Assembly (NCBI GenBank): GCA_030674155.1
Contig: CM060329.1
Span: 14,171,667-14,196,666, forward strand
Direction of reading: 5' to 3'
DNA from: Stramonita haemastoma
Taxonomy: Eukaryota > Mollusca > Gastropoda > Neogastropoda > Muricidae
Length of the DNA stretch: 25,000 nucleotides
The notes under the pieces are model-generated. The model ran no database searches. It was not told where the DNA came from and saw only the letters and a program-made list of their open reading frames with translations. Both the position numbers and the translations under genes were made by a program. Below are positions 8,814-18,121 of the stretch, piece after piece (within the stretch, counting starts at the first letter, position 1; each line of letters starts with the position of its first letter).

Positions 8814-9242
8814 ACAGTTATGGTTTGTGATTGGACAGCACAACAGTTATGGTTTGTGATTTGGACAGAACAACAGTTATGGTTTGTGATTGGGACAGAA
8901 CAACAGTTATGGTTTGTGATTTGGGACAGACAACAGTGTTATGGTTTGTGATTGGGACAGAACAACAGTTATGGTTTGTGATTGGGACAGAACAACAGTT
9001 ATGGTTTGTGATTGGACAGAACAACAGTTATGGTTTGTGATTGGGACAGACACAACAGTTATGGTTTGTGATTGGGACAGAACAACAGTTATGGTTTGTG
9101 ATTGGGACAGAACAACAGTTATGGTTTGTGATTGGGACAGAACAACAGTTATGGTTTGTGATTGGGACAGACAACAGTAGTTATGGTTTGTGATTTAGAC
9201 AGAACAACTTGGACGTTTTGTGATTTGGACAGCACAACAGTT
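8814..9242. repeat. 30-bp minisatellite, about 14 copies
   Basis: The unit is ACAGTTATGGTTTGTGATTG plus GGACAGAACA. Fourteen TGGTTTGTGAT-type cores are present. Variants are mostly one-base length changes in the G run and small indels near ACAACAG. Because the unit is 30 bp, in-frame open frames arise on both strands (a ten-residue repeat such as TTVMVCDWDR). These are broken by the length variants and I do not regard them as genes. Confidence 0.96.
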
Positions 9243-9302
9243 GACCTGTTCCCTTGTCAACAACATCATTCTTGATGATAGCCACTGATGATTGCCCCAT
9301 CA

Positions 9303-9410
9303 TCCCTTTCTGTCTTCAGTCCTTCCTTCTATCTCATTCCCTTTCTGTCTTCAGTCTTCTCCTTCTATCTCATTCCCTTTCTGTCTTCATCCCCTTCTAT
9401 CTTTAGTCCT
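9303..9410. repeat. 35-bp tandem repeat, three copies
   Basis: Three consecutive units of about 35, 36 and 32 bp each begin CCCTTTCTGTCTTCA and contain CTTCTATCT. The array lies between the 30-bp and 34-bp minisatellites and shares no unit sequence with them. Confidence 0.85.
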
Positions 9411-9433
9411 TCTGTACATGTCATCCTTTTGCA

Positions 9434-11064
9434 ACTATGTCCACTATAGCTGTGTTCTCCACTGACAACTATGTCCACTATAGCTATGTTCTCTACTGAC
9501 AACTATGTCCACTATAGCTATGTTCTCTACTGACAACTATGTCCACTATAGCTATGTTCTCTACTGACAACTATGTCCACTATAGCTATGTTCTCTACTG
9601 ACAACTATGTCCACTATAGCTGTGTTCTCTACTGACAACTCTGTCCACTATAGCTATGTTCTCTACTGACAACTCTGTCCACTATAGCTGTGTTCTCTAC
9701 TGACAACTCTGTCCACTATAGCTGTGTTCTCTACTGAAAACTCTGTCCACTATAGCTGTGTTCTCTACTGACAACTATGTCCACTATAGCTATGTTCTCT
9801 ACTGACAACTATGTCCACTATAGCTGTGTTCTCTACTGACAACTCTGTCCACTATAGCTGTGTTCTCTACTGACAACTCTGTCCACTATAGCTGTGTTCT
9901 CTACTGAAAACTATATCCACTATAGCTATGTTCTCTACTGAAAACTATTCCACTATAGCTGTGTTCTCTACTGACAACTATGTCCACTATAGCTATGTTC
10001 TCTACTGAAAACTATATCCACTATAGCTGTGTTCTCTACTGACAACTATGTCCACTATAGCTGTGTTCTCTACTGACAACTCTGTCCACTATAGCTGTGT
10101 TCTCTACTGACAACTCTGTCCACTATAGCTGTGTTCTCTACTGACAACTCTGTCCACTATAGCTATGTTCTCTACTGACAACTATATCCACTATAGCTGT
10201 GTTCTCTACTGACAACTCATGTCCACTATAGCTATGTTCTCTACTGAAAACTATATCCACTATAGCTGTGTTCTCTACTGACAACTATGTCCACTATAGC
10301 TGTGTTCTCTACTGACAACTATGTCCACTATAGCTGTGTTCTCTACTGACAACTATGTCCACTATAGCTATGTTCTCTACTGACAACTATGTCCACTATA
10401 GCTGTGTTCTCTACTGACAACTCTGTCCACTATAGCTTGTTCTCTACTGACAACTCTGTCCACTATAGCTTGTTCTCTACTGACAACTCTGTCCACTAAG
10501 CTATTTCTTTACTGAAAATATATCCAATAGCTGTTTATCTACTGACAACTATGTCCACTATGCTATGTTCATACTGATAGCTATGTCATTAGCTGTGTTC
10601 TCTACTGCACTATGTTCCCTAGACTGTTTTCTTATGACAATATTCTATGCTGTGTCTCTACTGACAACTATGTCCACTATAGCTGTGTTTCTCTACTGAC
10701 ATATTCATATAGCTGTGTTCTCTACTGAAACTATGTCCATTAGCTATGTTCTACTGACACTTTTGTCCACTATAGTGTGTTCTTATGAACTTGTCACTAT
10801 CTGTGTCTTACGAACTTGTCCTAGCTGTGTTCTTACTGCACTTGTCATATGCTGTTTCTCTATGCACTCTGTCATAGCAGTTCTTAGACACTCGTCCACA
10901 TAGCTTGTTCTCTATGCAACTTGTCTTAGCTATTCTATGAACTAGTCCACTTACTGTGTCTTACTGACACTAGTCCTGCTGTTTCTGACACTAGTCACTA
11001 TACTGGTCTCTATGCACTTGTCTTACTGTGTTCTACTGAATGTCATAAGCTGTCTCTATGAACT
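9434..11064. repeat. 34-bp minisatellite, regular part plus decaying part
   Basis: The unit is ACTATGTCCACTATAGCT followed by ATGTTCTCTACTGACA. About 30 well-preserved units cover 9434-10500, differing mainly at three sites: ATGTCC/CTGTCC/ATATCC, CTATG/CTGTG and GACAAC/GAAAAC. GAAAAC is often followed by ATATCC. From about 10430 to 11064 the units are recognisable but progressively lose bases, and nearly every change is a deletion. The unit is not a multiple of three and no frame stays open for long. Confidence 0.95.
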
Positions 11065-11341
11065 CCACCAGGATTGCTTGAAGGATATCAAACCTTAATC
11101 GCCATAGGGCAATTCAATAGGCGCTTGTTGTCTCTTACCCATGTGCTAGACTCGTTTTTATAATTAGCCCTGATGTTTTACTGCCTAATATTTTCTTCTT
11201 ATCTAGATAATCGGTGATGTTCAGCTTTCAAGGATTTGATTTCTTTGTCATTTGATATAGCTTACTTACTCTTAGGAGGTTCTTGTAGAACCAGTTCTCT
11301 GCGTTTTAGATTCAGTTTTTATCTGCAATAGTTAGGTTTTG
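11065..11341. other. No gene seen
   Basis: Short unique-looking stretch between the decayed edge of the 34-bp array and the 3' end of the LINE fragment. It contains no repeat or frame that I can support. Confidence 0.5.
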
Positions 11342-12004
11342 TCACTCACTCACTCATCACTCAGTCCCATGTCCCAAAGAACGTAGGGGGGACATGAGAG
11401 AAGACGCAACAGAGATCTTTTTCCATGCTTCACGATCCTGTGTGGCTAGTAGGAGGTGTTGTAGGGGTTGGGCGGTCCAGTCTTTGATGTTGTCAACCCA
11501 TGATTTCTTTTGGCGGCCTCTTCTTCTCTTGCCCTCGACTGTTCCTTGCAAGATGGTTTTTGCTAGGGTGTTGTGTCTTGTGGTGTGACCAAACCACATC
11601 AGCTTTCTCCTCTTTATGGTGGAGAGCAAAGGCTCTTGGGGGCCCACACGCTTTTTGATTTCTTCTTTCACATAGTTATTGGTCTTGTGTTCTTTGTATG
11701 ATATTTTGAGAAGTCTTCTGTGGCACTTGTTCTCGAATGCCTGGATTCTCCTCTCTAACTCTGCTGTCAGAGTCCATGATTCACAGCCATATAGGAGGAT
11801 AGATATCACGAGGGATTTGTAAAGGTGGTATTTGGTGCCGAAGCTGATGTTGTTGCTTCTGATGATCTTCTCGAGTCTGACTAGAGCAGATGTTGCTGTT
11901 GCAATGCGAGCTTTCACTTCATTGTTTGATGTGCCATCTTTTGTTAGGATGGAGCCTAAGTATTTGAATTGGCTCACCTCTTCAGTCACGTTTTGTAATG
12001 GACA
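11342..12004 (-). mobile_element. 5'-truncated LINE, reverse transcriptase C-terminal part
   Basis: A continuous minus-strand frame of about 214 codons (12004-11357) encodes the region after the catalytic centre of a non-LTR retrotransposon reverse transcriptase. Ordered motifs are FKYLGSILTKDG, SLVISILLYGCESWTLTAE, NKCHRRLLKISYKEH, RRKLMWFGHTTRH, LAKTILQGTVEGKRRRGRQK, KSWVDNIKDWT and DREAWKK near the C-terminus, followed by a stop. The fingers and FADD active site lie further upstream in such proteins and are missing, so this copy cannot be active. After the stop comes a TGAGTGA-type short-repeat 3' tail (about 11342-11366). RTE-like affinity is suggested by the C-terminal DREAW segment and repeat tail. 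The frame is intact, so the insertion may be fairly young. Confidence 0.88.
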
Positions 12005-12022
12005 GGACAGCAAATACGTCCA

Positions 12023-12259
12023 GACAGGTACATGATATAAAAACCCATGTCTTGTGATTACCATGTTAAAACAGGAATGGAGACAGGTACATGATATAAA
12101 AACCCATGTCTTGTGATTACCGTGTCAAAACAGGAATGGAGACAGGTATATGATATAAAAAACCCATGTCTTGTGATTACCGTGTCAAAACAGGAATGGA
12201 GACAGGTATATGATATAAAAACCCATGTCTTGTGATTACCGTGTTAAAACAGGAATGGA
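12023..12259. repeat. 59-bp tandem repeat, four copies
   Basis: Units lie at 12023-12081, 12082-12140, 12141-12200 and 12201-12259 (59, 59, 60 and 59 bp). Each starts GACAGGTA and contains AACCCATGTCTTGTGATTACC and ends AAAACAGGAATGGA. Copies differ by only a few substitutions, so the array is young or homogenised. It abuts the truncated 5' end of the LINE on the left and a foldback arm on the right. Confidence 0.96.
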
Positions 12260-12683
12260 CATCTGTTTAAATCTAATAGAAATAAAAGAAAGAAAAACAG
12301 CACAAACTACAGAGAAAAATATATGACTTCATAGAAAAAGACAGTGTGCAACAATCTGATGGACTAGACAGGGAAAGAGCCAGCCAGTGAGAGAAAACCA
12401 CTTGAGAGCAAAGCAGGGTGATAGAGAGGGGGAAGAGAGGGGAACAAGGAGGTGAAGACAAAAAAATAACCGCAGGCCATTAACTTTGGGCGGAGAAAAC
12501 CCACGACACCAAATCGATCCCCTGCATCCTAAAACAGCTGAGGATGGGATGGGGAGGGATAGGGAGGGTGGGTGGGTGAGGGCTGGCTCTTTCCCTGTCT
12601 AGTCCATCAGATTGTTGCACATTGTCTTTTTTCTCTGTAGTTTAAACTGTTTTTTTACGTTCCTATTAGTTAAACACATTTTT
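12260..12683. mobile_element. Foldback structure with perfect 41-bp inverted repeat
   Basis: 12345-12385 is an exact reverse complement of 12581-12621 (41 of 41 bases, including AACAATCTGATGGACTAGAC). Homology extends outward: AAACTACAGAGAAAAA, then AAAAACAG, then CTAATAG and GTTTAA occur in the left arm and, inverted, in the right arm. The left arm carries an extra stretch of about 19 bp (TATATGACTTCATAGAAAA). The loop (12386-12580) contains dispersed module copy B and G-rich sequence. This fits a non-autonomous foldback or long-TIR transposon. No transposase fragment is present and a target duplication could not be settled. Confidence 0.68.
12417..12545 (+). repeat. Dispersed module next to a microsatellite, copy B
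   Basis: Shares with 7680-7875 the ordered motifs GGGTGAT, AGAGGGGAA, an A run, GGCCATTAA, GGCGG and ATCGATCC. It lies wholly inside the loop of the foldback structure at 12260-12683. Confidence 0.55.
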
Positions 12684-12972
12684 ACTTCATAAACTATCAC
12701 GCATTTTGCAATTCGTAGTTTAACATCATAACAAGATAAGCATATAACTATAGTTATAGACCTGTCTAGATCTTCTTGCTGTCCTGTCCAGAATTACGCA
12801 AACCTAACTATGCAGATAAGATCGAATCAAATTGCAGAAAACTTCTAAGAATAAGCTGGGTCAAGCAAAAAGACAAACAAACCAAAGCCTTTTGAAAGAA
12901 CTTGACAAACAACATGAATTGTTAGCACTTGTTAGGGAAAAGTAATGAAAACCAAGGACAGAAAGAAACTCA
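12684..12972. other. No gene seen
   Basis: A/T-rich, unique-looking sequence with no supported frame or repeat. Confidence 0.5.
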
Positions 12973-12982
12973 CAACACACAC

Positions 12983-13025
<43 letters not shown>

Positions 13026-13114
13026 CACACACATACACACACACGCCCGCACGCACGCACAAACACACACACACCACACACACACTTTCTCTCTCTATCT
13101 ACCTCTTCTCTCCC

Positions 13115-13171
<57 letters not shown>

Positions 13172-13341
13172 ACTCACACACACACCATACACACACACAC
13201 TCTCTCTCTCATACATACACCACCATCCTTCCCCCCTCCAACCCCCCTAACCCCCTCTCTCCACACGCACACACTCTCTCTCTTTCTCTCTCTCATACAC
13301 ACACCACTACCCTTTCCCCCTCCAACCCCCCTAACCTCCCT

Positions 13342-13375
<34 letters not shown>
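12973..13375. repeat. Compound (CA)n / (CT)n region with an 85-bp duplication
   Basis: CA runs (12973-13085), CT runs (13087-13168) and mixed CA/CT are followed by two similar units offset by about 85 bp. Each holds CTCTCTCATACA, CACCA, CCCTCCAACCCCCCTAAC and a CA run (about 13201-13275 and 13286-13372). All long frames here are low-complexity. Confidence 0.93.
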
Positions 13376-13377
<2 letters not shown>

Positions 13378-13520
13378 CTTGCAGATCATTAATTCTGCAG
13401 GGAGGCCCAACAAAGGCAAATCAGGGCCCAGTGGTGTCATAAAAAGAGCTCACTTAGAGGAGAGTGGCTCTGATACGCTTGGCAGACCCCCACACATAAC
13501 GTTAGAAAACCACGAGGAAT
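13375..13520 (+). repeat. Dispersed module next to a microsatellite, copy C
   Basis: Starts directly after a (CA)n run. Shares CATTAATTCTG, GGTGTCATAAAA, ACGCTTGGCAGA and a TAACG..GAAAACC end with the module at 7680-7875, at similar spacing. Confidence 0.6.
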
Positions 13521-13582
13521 AAAGGAGAGGAGCTCCGCAACTACTGCTACAACTACCACCTTTTTACCCACCCTTCTCTGTC

Positions 13583-13830
13583 TCCATTCTGTCTGTGTGT
13601 CGGTTTGTCTGTCAGCCTGTCTGTGTGTGTCTCGCTTGGTCTCTCTCCCCTCTCTGTTTTTCTGTCTGCGTCAGTCTGTCTTTCTGTCTGCCTCTCTGTT
13701 TCTCTCTGTCTCTCTCGTCTCTGTTTCTCTGTCTTTCTGTCATGTTTTTCTGTCTGCGTCAGTCTGTCTTTCTGTCCACCTCTCTGTTCTCTCTGTCTCT
13801 CTCCTTTCTGTTTCTCTGTCTGTGGTCGGC
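13583..13830. repeat. (CTGT/CTCT)n compound tract
   Basis: Imperfect CTGT, CTCT and TTTCTGTCTG units. Two longer stretches (about 13656-13715 and 13746-13815) are near duplicates containing TTTTTCTGTCTGCGTCAGTC. Confidence 0.9.
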
Positions 13831-13864
13831 GGAGCTATAAACAAGATTTAATTGACTTGGATTG
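13817..13864 (+). repeat. Short retroposon 3' end (GCTATAAACAA type)
   Basis: CTGTGGTCGGCGGAGCTATAAACAAGATTTAATTG matches the end of the segments at 2638-2750 and 23912-23985. Only the last 45 bp or so is present, fused to CT-rich sequence on its left. Confidence 0.6.
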
Positions 13865-13889
13865 TCTGTCTGATGTCTGTCCATCTGTT

Positions 13890-13891
<2 letters not shown>

Positions 13892-13979
<88 letters not shown>
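13892..13979. repeat. (CT)n microsatellite
   Basis: About 44 uninterrupted CT dinucleotides. Confidence 0.98.
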
Positions 13980-13982
<3 letters not shown>

Positions 13983-14814
13983 TTCCATTCGAGTGCAAGT
14001 TTCTTGAGCTAAGGTAACGAAATTTGGCCATATCTTCCAGAACTTGTTTTCGGTGGGTTTTTTTTTTTTTTTAACTGATAATTTCATCTTACAAACGACA
14101 GGTTTGGGTTATGTGCTGAAACGAATTTCTGTTTGATAAATTTTTAAATATTGATATTTTCCTCTTTTGTCGCCTGAAAATAAACCTAAGGCAAGAGCTA
14201 TGTGACATAAAAATTAAAGCGATTCTGTCAAGGTGATTACCAGTCACAACCTTGAAACCACTTCCTTTCCTGTGTGATCAGATTCAGGTCACTGTTCACC
14301 TGGCATTTTATAGACCGAAAAGAGAAACGGGGTGGTGTTAAGCTTAGCAGGAAAAGTAACAATTAATGACCTTTCCAAATTAAAAAGAGACATGTATCTT
14401 TAAAAGCCTTTTTAAGCTTTCTACACTACTTTCAGAAGTTTCATTTAAAAAACAGAAGAAAGCATGCTGGTTCAGAACGGGCGACACAATGTTGATGGGG
14501 GACCTCAGACACAGCCGGGTACCAGGTAAAATGGCGACATTATGAAGCCTGTTCAGAAGCATTCATTTTCACCTTCCCATTCCACATCCTAGCTAGGCCA
14601 GCAGACCCTTGTAACGGAACTGACAGCTGCTGAGGATGATCACAAGATCCTACTGCAAAGTCGTTTTCTGGTAGACTATAAATTGTAACACTAAAAGGTA
14701 AATATGTCCCATAACCTGTGTGGTCGAAGGGGAGCGAGGCATCAGAGACATCAGCTTCTCAAGGTGCCAGCATGTTGAGGGTGGCGCCCATCTCCTCTCC
14801 CTCGCTGCTTTACC
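13980..14814. other. No gene seen
   Basis: Unique-looking A/T-rich sequence with a 15-base T run near 14058-14072. Short frames on both strands lack recognisable features. Confidence 0.5.
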
Positions 14815-14985
14815 TTCCCTGACCCTAAAAAAGGCAGGTACCCATTTACAGCTGGGTGAACTGGGGGACTGTACTGAAGCCAAGGTGTGCAAACGGTCAC
14901 CCATCCACTTGGTAACCACGCTCGACGCTGCTGAACTCTGGCTGGGGGAAAGCGAGTGCTCTGACCACTGAGCTGTCCCGTCCCC
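14815..14985 (-). repeat. SINE with chimeric tRNA / 5S rRNA head, copy 2
   Basis: Read on the minus strand from 14985: GGGGACGGGACAGCTCAGTGG and GTCAGAGCACTCGC (tRNA A box region), then a short linker, then the 5S-like section (about 14935 down to 14884) with AGCAGCGTCGAGC, GGTTA and TGGATGGGTGACCG, then CCCAGCTGTAAATGGGTACC. It matches copy 1 at 4032-4246 through both parts, apart from about 11 extra bases at the tRNA/5S junction. The shared SINE tail is not clear on the 3' side, so this copy is probably 3'-degenerate or truncated. Confidence 0.75.
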
Positions 14986-15204
14986 GTATTGTAACACACC
15001 CTGTAGCTTTTCTCCACCTGTTTCACACAATGGGCTTCAGTCTCAGTAAAATGGATTCTATTTTGACTTTCTGTCGAGGGCAATTTTTTTCTCCTTCCGT
15101 GATTTTAGGTTAAGAGGATTACTTCCATTTCGTCATGTCATCGACAGATTCTATCCCTGTGTTCCGCCGCACAATGTAGAAAGTGTGTTCACACAGTTGA
15201 TTCA
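14986..15204. other. No gene seen
   Basis: Unique-looking sequence between the SINE and the dispersed repeat that starts near 15205. Confidence 0.5.
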
Positions 15205-15323
15205 ATTTTTTTTTCGTTCCTCGGCTGGAGCTTGGAGGTTCACCAGTGGTGAAATTTTTACCTATACTGCCATTTTCGTCAACCATTTCAATGGCTGAAT
15301 TTCGATTTGAAGGATATAGTTAG
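15205..15323 (+). repeat. Dispersed repeat, copy 1 (partner at 18459-18570)
   Basis: Contains a T run, TTCGTTCCTCGGCTGGAGCT, GAGGTT, CAGTGGTGAAATTTTT and a degenerate ACC.A..GAA..C..ATT section. The partner at 18459-18570 has these in the same order (TTCGTTCCTTTGCTAGAGCT, GAGGTT, CAGTGGTGAAATTTT). The family is unrecognised. The T run at the left would suit a minus-strand poly-A tail. Confidence 0.6.
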
Positions 15324-15765
15324 GAATCAAACTTAACAATTTTGCCATGCTGTTATTTCCAATTTTTAACTGTCGTGGGCTCTTTTGACGCGCACGAGTC
15401 TGTAAGCACACAGGTCAGGCTGGTTTAGTTTCCTCCGAAAGATATCAGATCAACACAATCTTGCGAGTAAATGAATTTAACTTCTGTTTCTTCTGGTTTT
15501 GAAGTCATAGAGTTAGATATTGATTGCGCTGTAGAATATGACTGTGTGAGATTTCTCCCACGTTTCACGTTGACCTGACGTGTTCAATAAACTTTGAATA
15601 AAAGTGTGTACAAGGTCAGACACACAGATTCAAAATATTTCACATTGTGTCAGAGTTCTGTGGGTTACACCCATCAGGACAGGTTTCAATTACAACTAAA
15701 CTTGTTGCTCCGTTTCTTTGAGTGTTGTATCTCACTATCTTTGTTTTGCCAGATTTGGTTTGGGG
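15324..15765. other. No gene seen
   Basis: Unique-looking sequence. An AATAAA at 15585-15590 has no supported transcript upstream, so I do not call it a polyadenylation signal. Confidence 0.45.
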
Positions 15766-15828
15766 GGATGGTGGTGATGATGGCGGTGATTGTGGTGATA
15801 GTGGTGGTGGTGATGGTGATGGTGAAGA
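15766..15828. repeat. (GTGAT/GGT)n imperfect trinucleotide repeat
   Basis: Interrupted GTG/GAT trinucleotides. The covering frame reads Val/Met-rich only because of the repeat. Confidence 0.85.
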
Positions 15829-15999
15829 TTTCTAAGGGAAACAGTGAATCAATTTGTGCGCTGTGAATAGGTCAGGTATTGTGAAAAAAATAGACAATAA
15901 CAAAACAGAAAGTTTAACGGTTGATAACTTCAGGAACAGAAATGGTATTGCATTTGTCATTGCTGAGGTCTGTTTTGAGCCTTTTGCTCAACAACACAA

Positions 16000-16001
<2 letters not shown>

Positions 16002-16066
<65 letters not shown>
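16002..16066. repeat. (CTA)n trinucleotide microsatellite
   Basis: About 21 CTA/ACT units. Two overlapping frames give poly-Leu and poly-Tyr, neither of which is a gene. Confidence 0.97.
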
Positions 16067-16070
<4 letters not shown>

Positions 16071-16117
16071 TTCATATCATTTCACATAATTATTTGTTGC
16101 CCTTTCTATCTCAGTCT

Positions 16118-16260
<143 letters not shown>

Positions 16261-16544
16261 TGGCTTGCTTTCTCATCCCTATTTTATGCATCTCTCTAAC
16301 TTCAGCCGTTCCTTCAGTGTGTTTCTCTCCCTTACATTTATAAAGTGAGTCACGGTTTAAACCCCAGACCCCCTGGTGCATGCTGTGCACACGTGGATGC
16401 ATGGTAAACCACATGTGTCCCATGTGCGCCCATAAAACAGCGGCAAGAATGGGCGCGATATTAGCTAAGGTTTGAGTTTAAATCTCTCCAAAATTATTGT
16501 TTTGTACTCTCCGGCCCACTGTTAAACACGCTTAGCTTTGGGAC

Positions 16545-16735
16545 AGCAAGAGAGAGAGACAAAGACAGAGACAGAGACAGACAGACAGACAGACAGACAC
16601 GGAGAGACAGAGACAGACAGAGAAAGAGATACAGTGAACGTGTGTGTGTACGTGCGTCATTTTGCATGCGTGAGTGAGTGTGTGTGTATGTGTGTGTGTT
16701 CACGCATCTGTGTGTGTGCGGGTTTGCACGCGCGT
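16545..16735. repeat. (GA/GACA)n followed by (GT)n
   Basis: GAGACAGAGACAGA and GACA units (16545-16632) are followed by GT-rich sequence with GTGAGTGAG and CGCGTGCG (16640-16735). Confidence 0.9.
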
Positions 16736-16739
16736 GCGT

Positions 16740-17311
16740 CTATAAGCAATCAGTATGATTGCGCCGGCGCGCGTAATAAGAGAAAGTGCTCCGACTTTTA
16801 TCCAGCGAGATGTGCTTTTGCATCAATGCACGCGCTGTAATTTTGTGTTTTTATGGCACTGGAGAGATCAAAGGATCGTTAACGTGCGCTTCGTGATCCC
16901 AATTGTCTGTAATCACTGTGAAGAAGATTAAAGTCTGCCCAAGCTGATAGGCTAGGGGAGCGGCAACGTACATAAGTTTGACCTCAACCAGTTGTCAACC
17001 TATACTTGTGATACAATCCACTGGCTCATGAACATGTATCCTATGTTTTATTTCATGGTGTCCTTGCCGGTGTTTAGTGAGAAGATACAAGACCCGAACA
17101 ACAGAAAAGCCTAAAGGATAATAAGAGGATGACATTCTTTTATTGCTTTGTATTTTTTCCTTCGTTTTTGTTGTTGCTGTTGCTTTTTCGTTCTTTGATT
17201 ACAGTCCAGTCTTCATCCATGGTGGGATTTTGAGGATGCACCGTTTTTTGTCCATCTGAAGGTAGTTGCATTCCGACATCAGTGATGATGTTTATACACG
17301 ACACAAGTTAC
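16740..17311. other. No gene seen
   Basis: Unique-looking sequence with no supported frame. It contains a short GTTGTTGCTGTTGC stretch near 17168-17183. Confidence 0.5.
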
Positions 17312-17622
17312 ATGCAGGTTTTTTCCATTCTGTTTCTAACAAGACAAAGTGGCCTACTCCTCTGTAAGGCATACCAGGTTTTAACATGTGCGCAAGATGT
17401 TCTGCATGCGTCTGCACACAGGGCCTCGATATAAAGTTTCATGGGGATGACTTTGTGAGTAGTGGAGTGGGCTTTGATATTAACTTCATAGGGAATTTTT
17501 TTTTTTTTTAAGAAAAAAACTTCCTAGGGAAAGTCCCCTCAAATGAGTGTTGGTGGTGGCTCGAACCAGGGCCGTGTGAGTGCAAGCTGAATGCTCTAAG
17601 CACTAAGCTGCCCTGCCTCCCC
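17312..17622 (-). repeat. tRNA-derived SINE, diverged copy
   Basis: Read on the minus strand from 17622: GGGGAGGCAGGGCAGC, an A-box-like CAGCTTAGTGCTTAGAGC and a B box GGTTCGAGCC (17558-17567). The body has GAGGCCCTGTGTGCAG, AGAACATCTTGCGCACATG and GAGTAGGCCACTTTG, matching 5302-5631 and 1600-1875. The 3' third is poorly conserved (GCATGTAACTTGTG can be picked out), so the left boundary is approximate. A 13-base T run interrupts the body near 17499-17511. Confidence 0.75.
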
Positions 17623-18035
17623 GACATTGTTTTCAGAATGGGGACATTTCCCTACAGAAAATGCCTGCCCGAATTTTCTGTAGCCAAACATAGCCTGGTG
17701 AAATAATCATACCGGCCTTCTCCGAGTTTCACAACAGAAATGAACTGAGTTCTTGACGTTGTAGTGCTTTCTCTTTATGATAACAATCACAGCGACAGGA
17801 CAACGAAGACATTTGCTTTGAAGGTCTGAGCCAGAGTGTATTCCTTGTGTTGTGTGTGTTGCGCAAGACAGCGTGGCAGAAATCCAGTCAACTTTGATCT
17901 TTTCTTGCCCCTTCAAGCAGTTTTACCTTTGTCCATCATTGCTATTTTCAGAGTGGATGTCGGGTGCTATTTTGGGGGCTGAGAGTTATGATCAGCGGTG
18001 GATGCTGTTTTATCTGTATTGTATCTTGCAATGTG

Positions 18036-18038
<3 letters not shown>
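17623..18038. other. No gene seen
   Basis: Unique-looking sequence. A frame beginning near 17852 runs through the downstream (TA)n repeat and has no domain features. Confidence 0.5.

Positions 18039-18074
<36 letters not shown>
18039..18074. repeat. (TA)n microsatellite
   Basis: About 18 TA dinucleotides. Confidence 0.97.
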
Positions 18075-18078
<4 letters not shown>

Positions 18079-18121
18079 TTTTGTATTTTCATTGCATTGC
18101 GTTGCATTTTATTTTTCTGGG

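Noticed and set aside
8818..9180. Repetitive protein (ten-residue repeat, VMVCDWDR or NHNCCSVPIT type)
   Set aside because: The 30-bp unit is a multiple of three, so frames stay open without selection. Unit-length changes shift the frame and both strands are open alike.
9434..11064. CRISPR array
   Set aside because: Units are contiguous without spacers, the genome looks eukaryotic, and variation is spread within units.
15585..15590. AATAAA polyadenylation signal
   Set aside because: No upstream exon or retroposon end could be supported. The hexamer is expected by chance in A/T-rich DNA.
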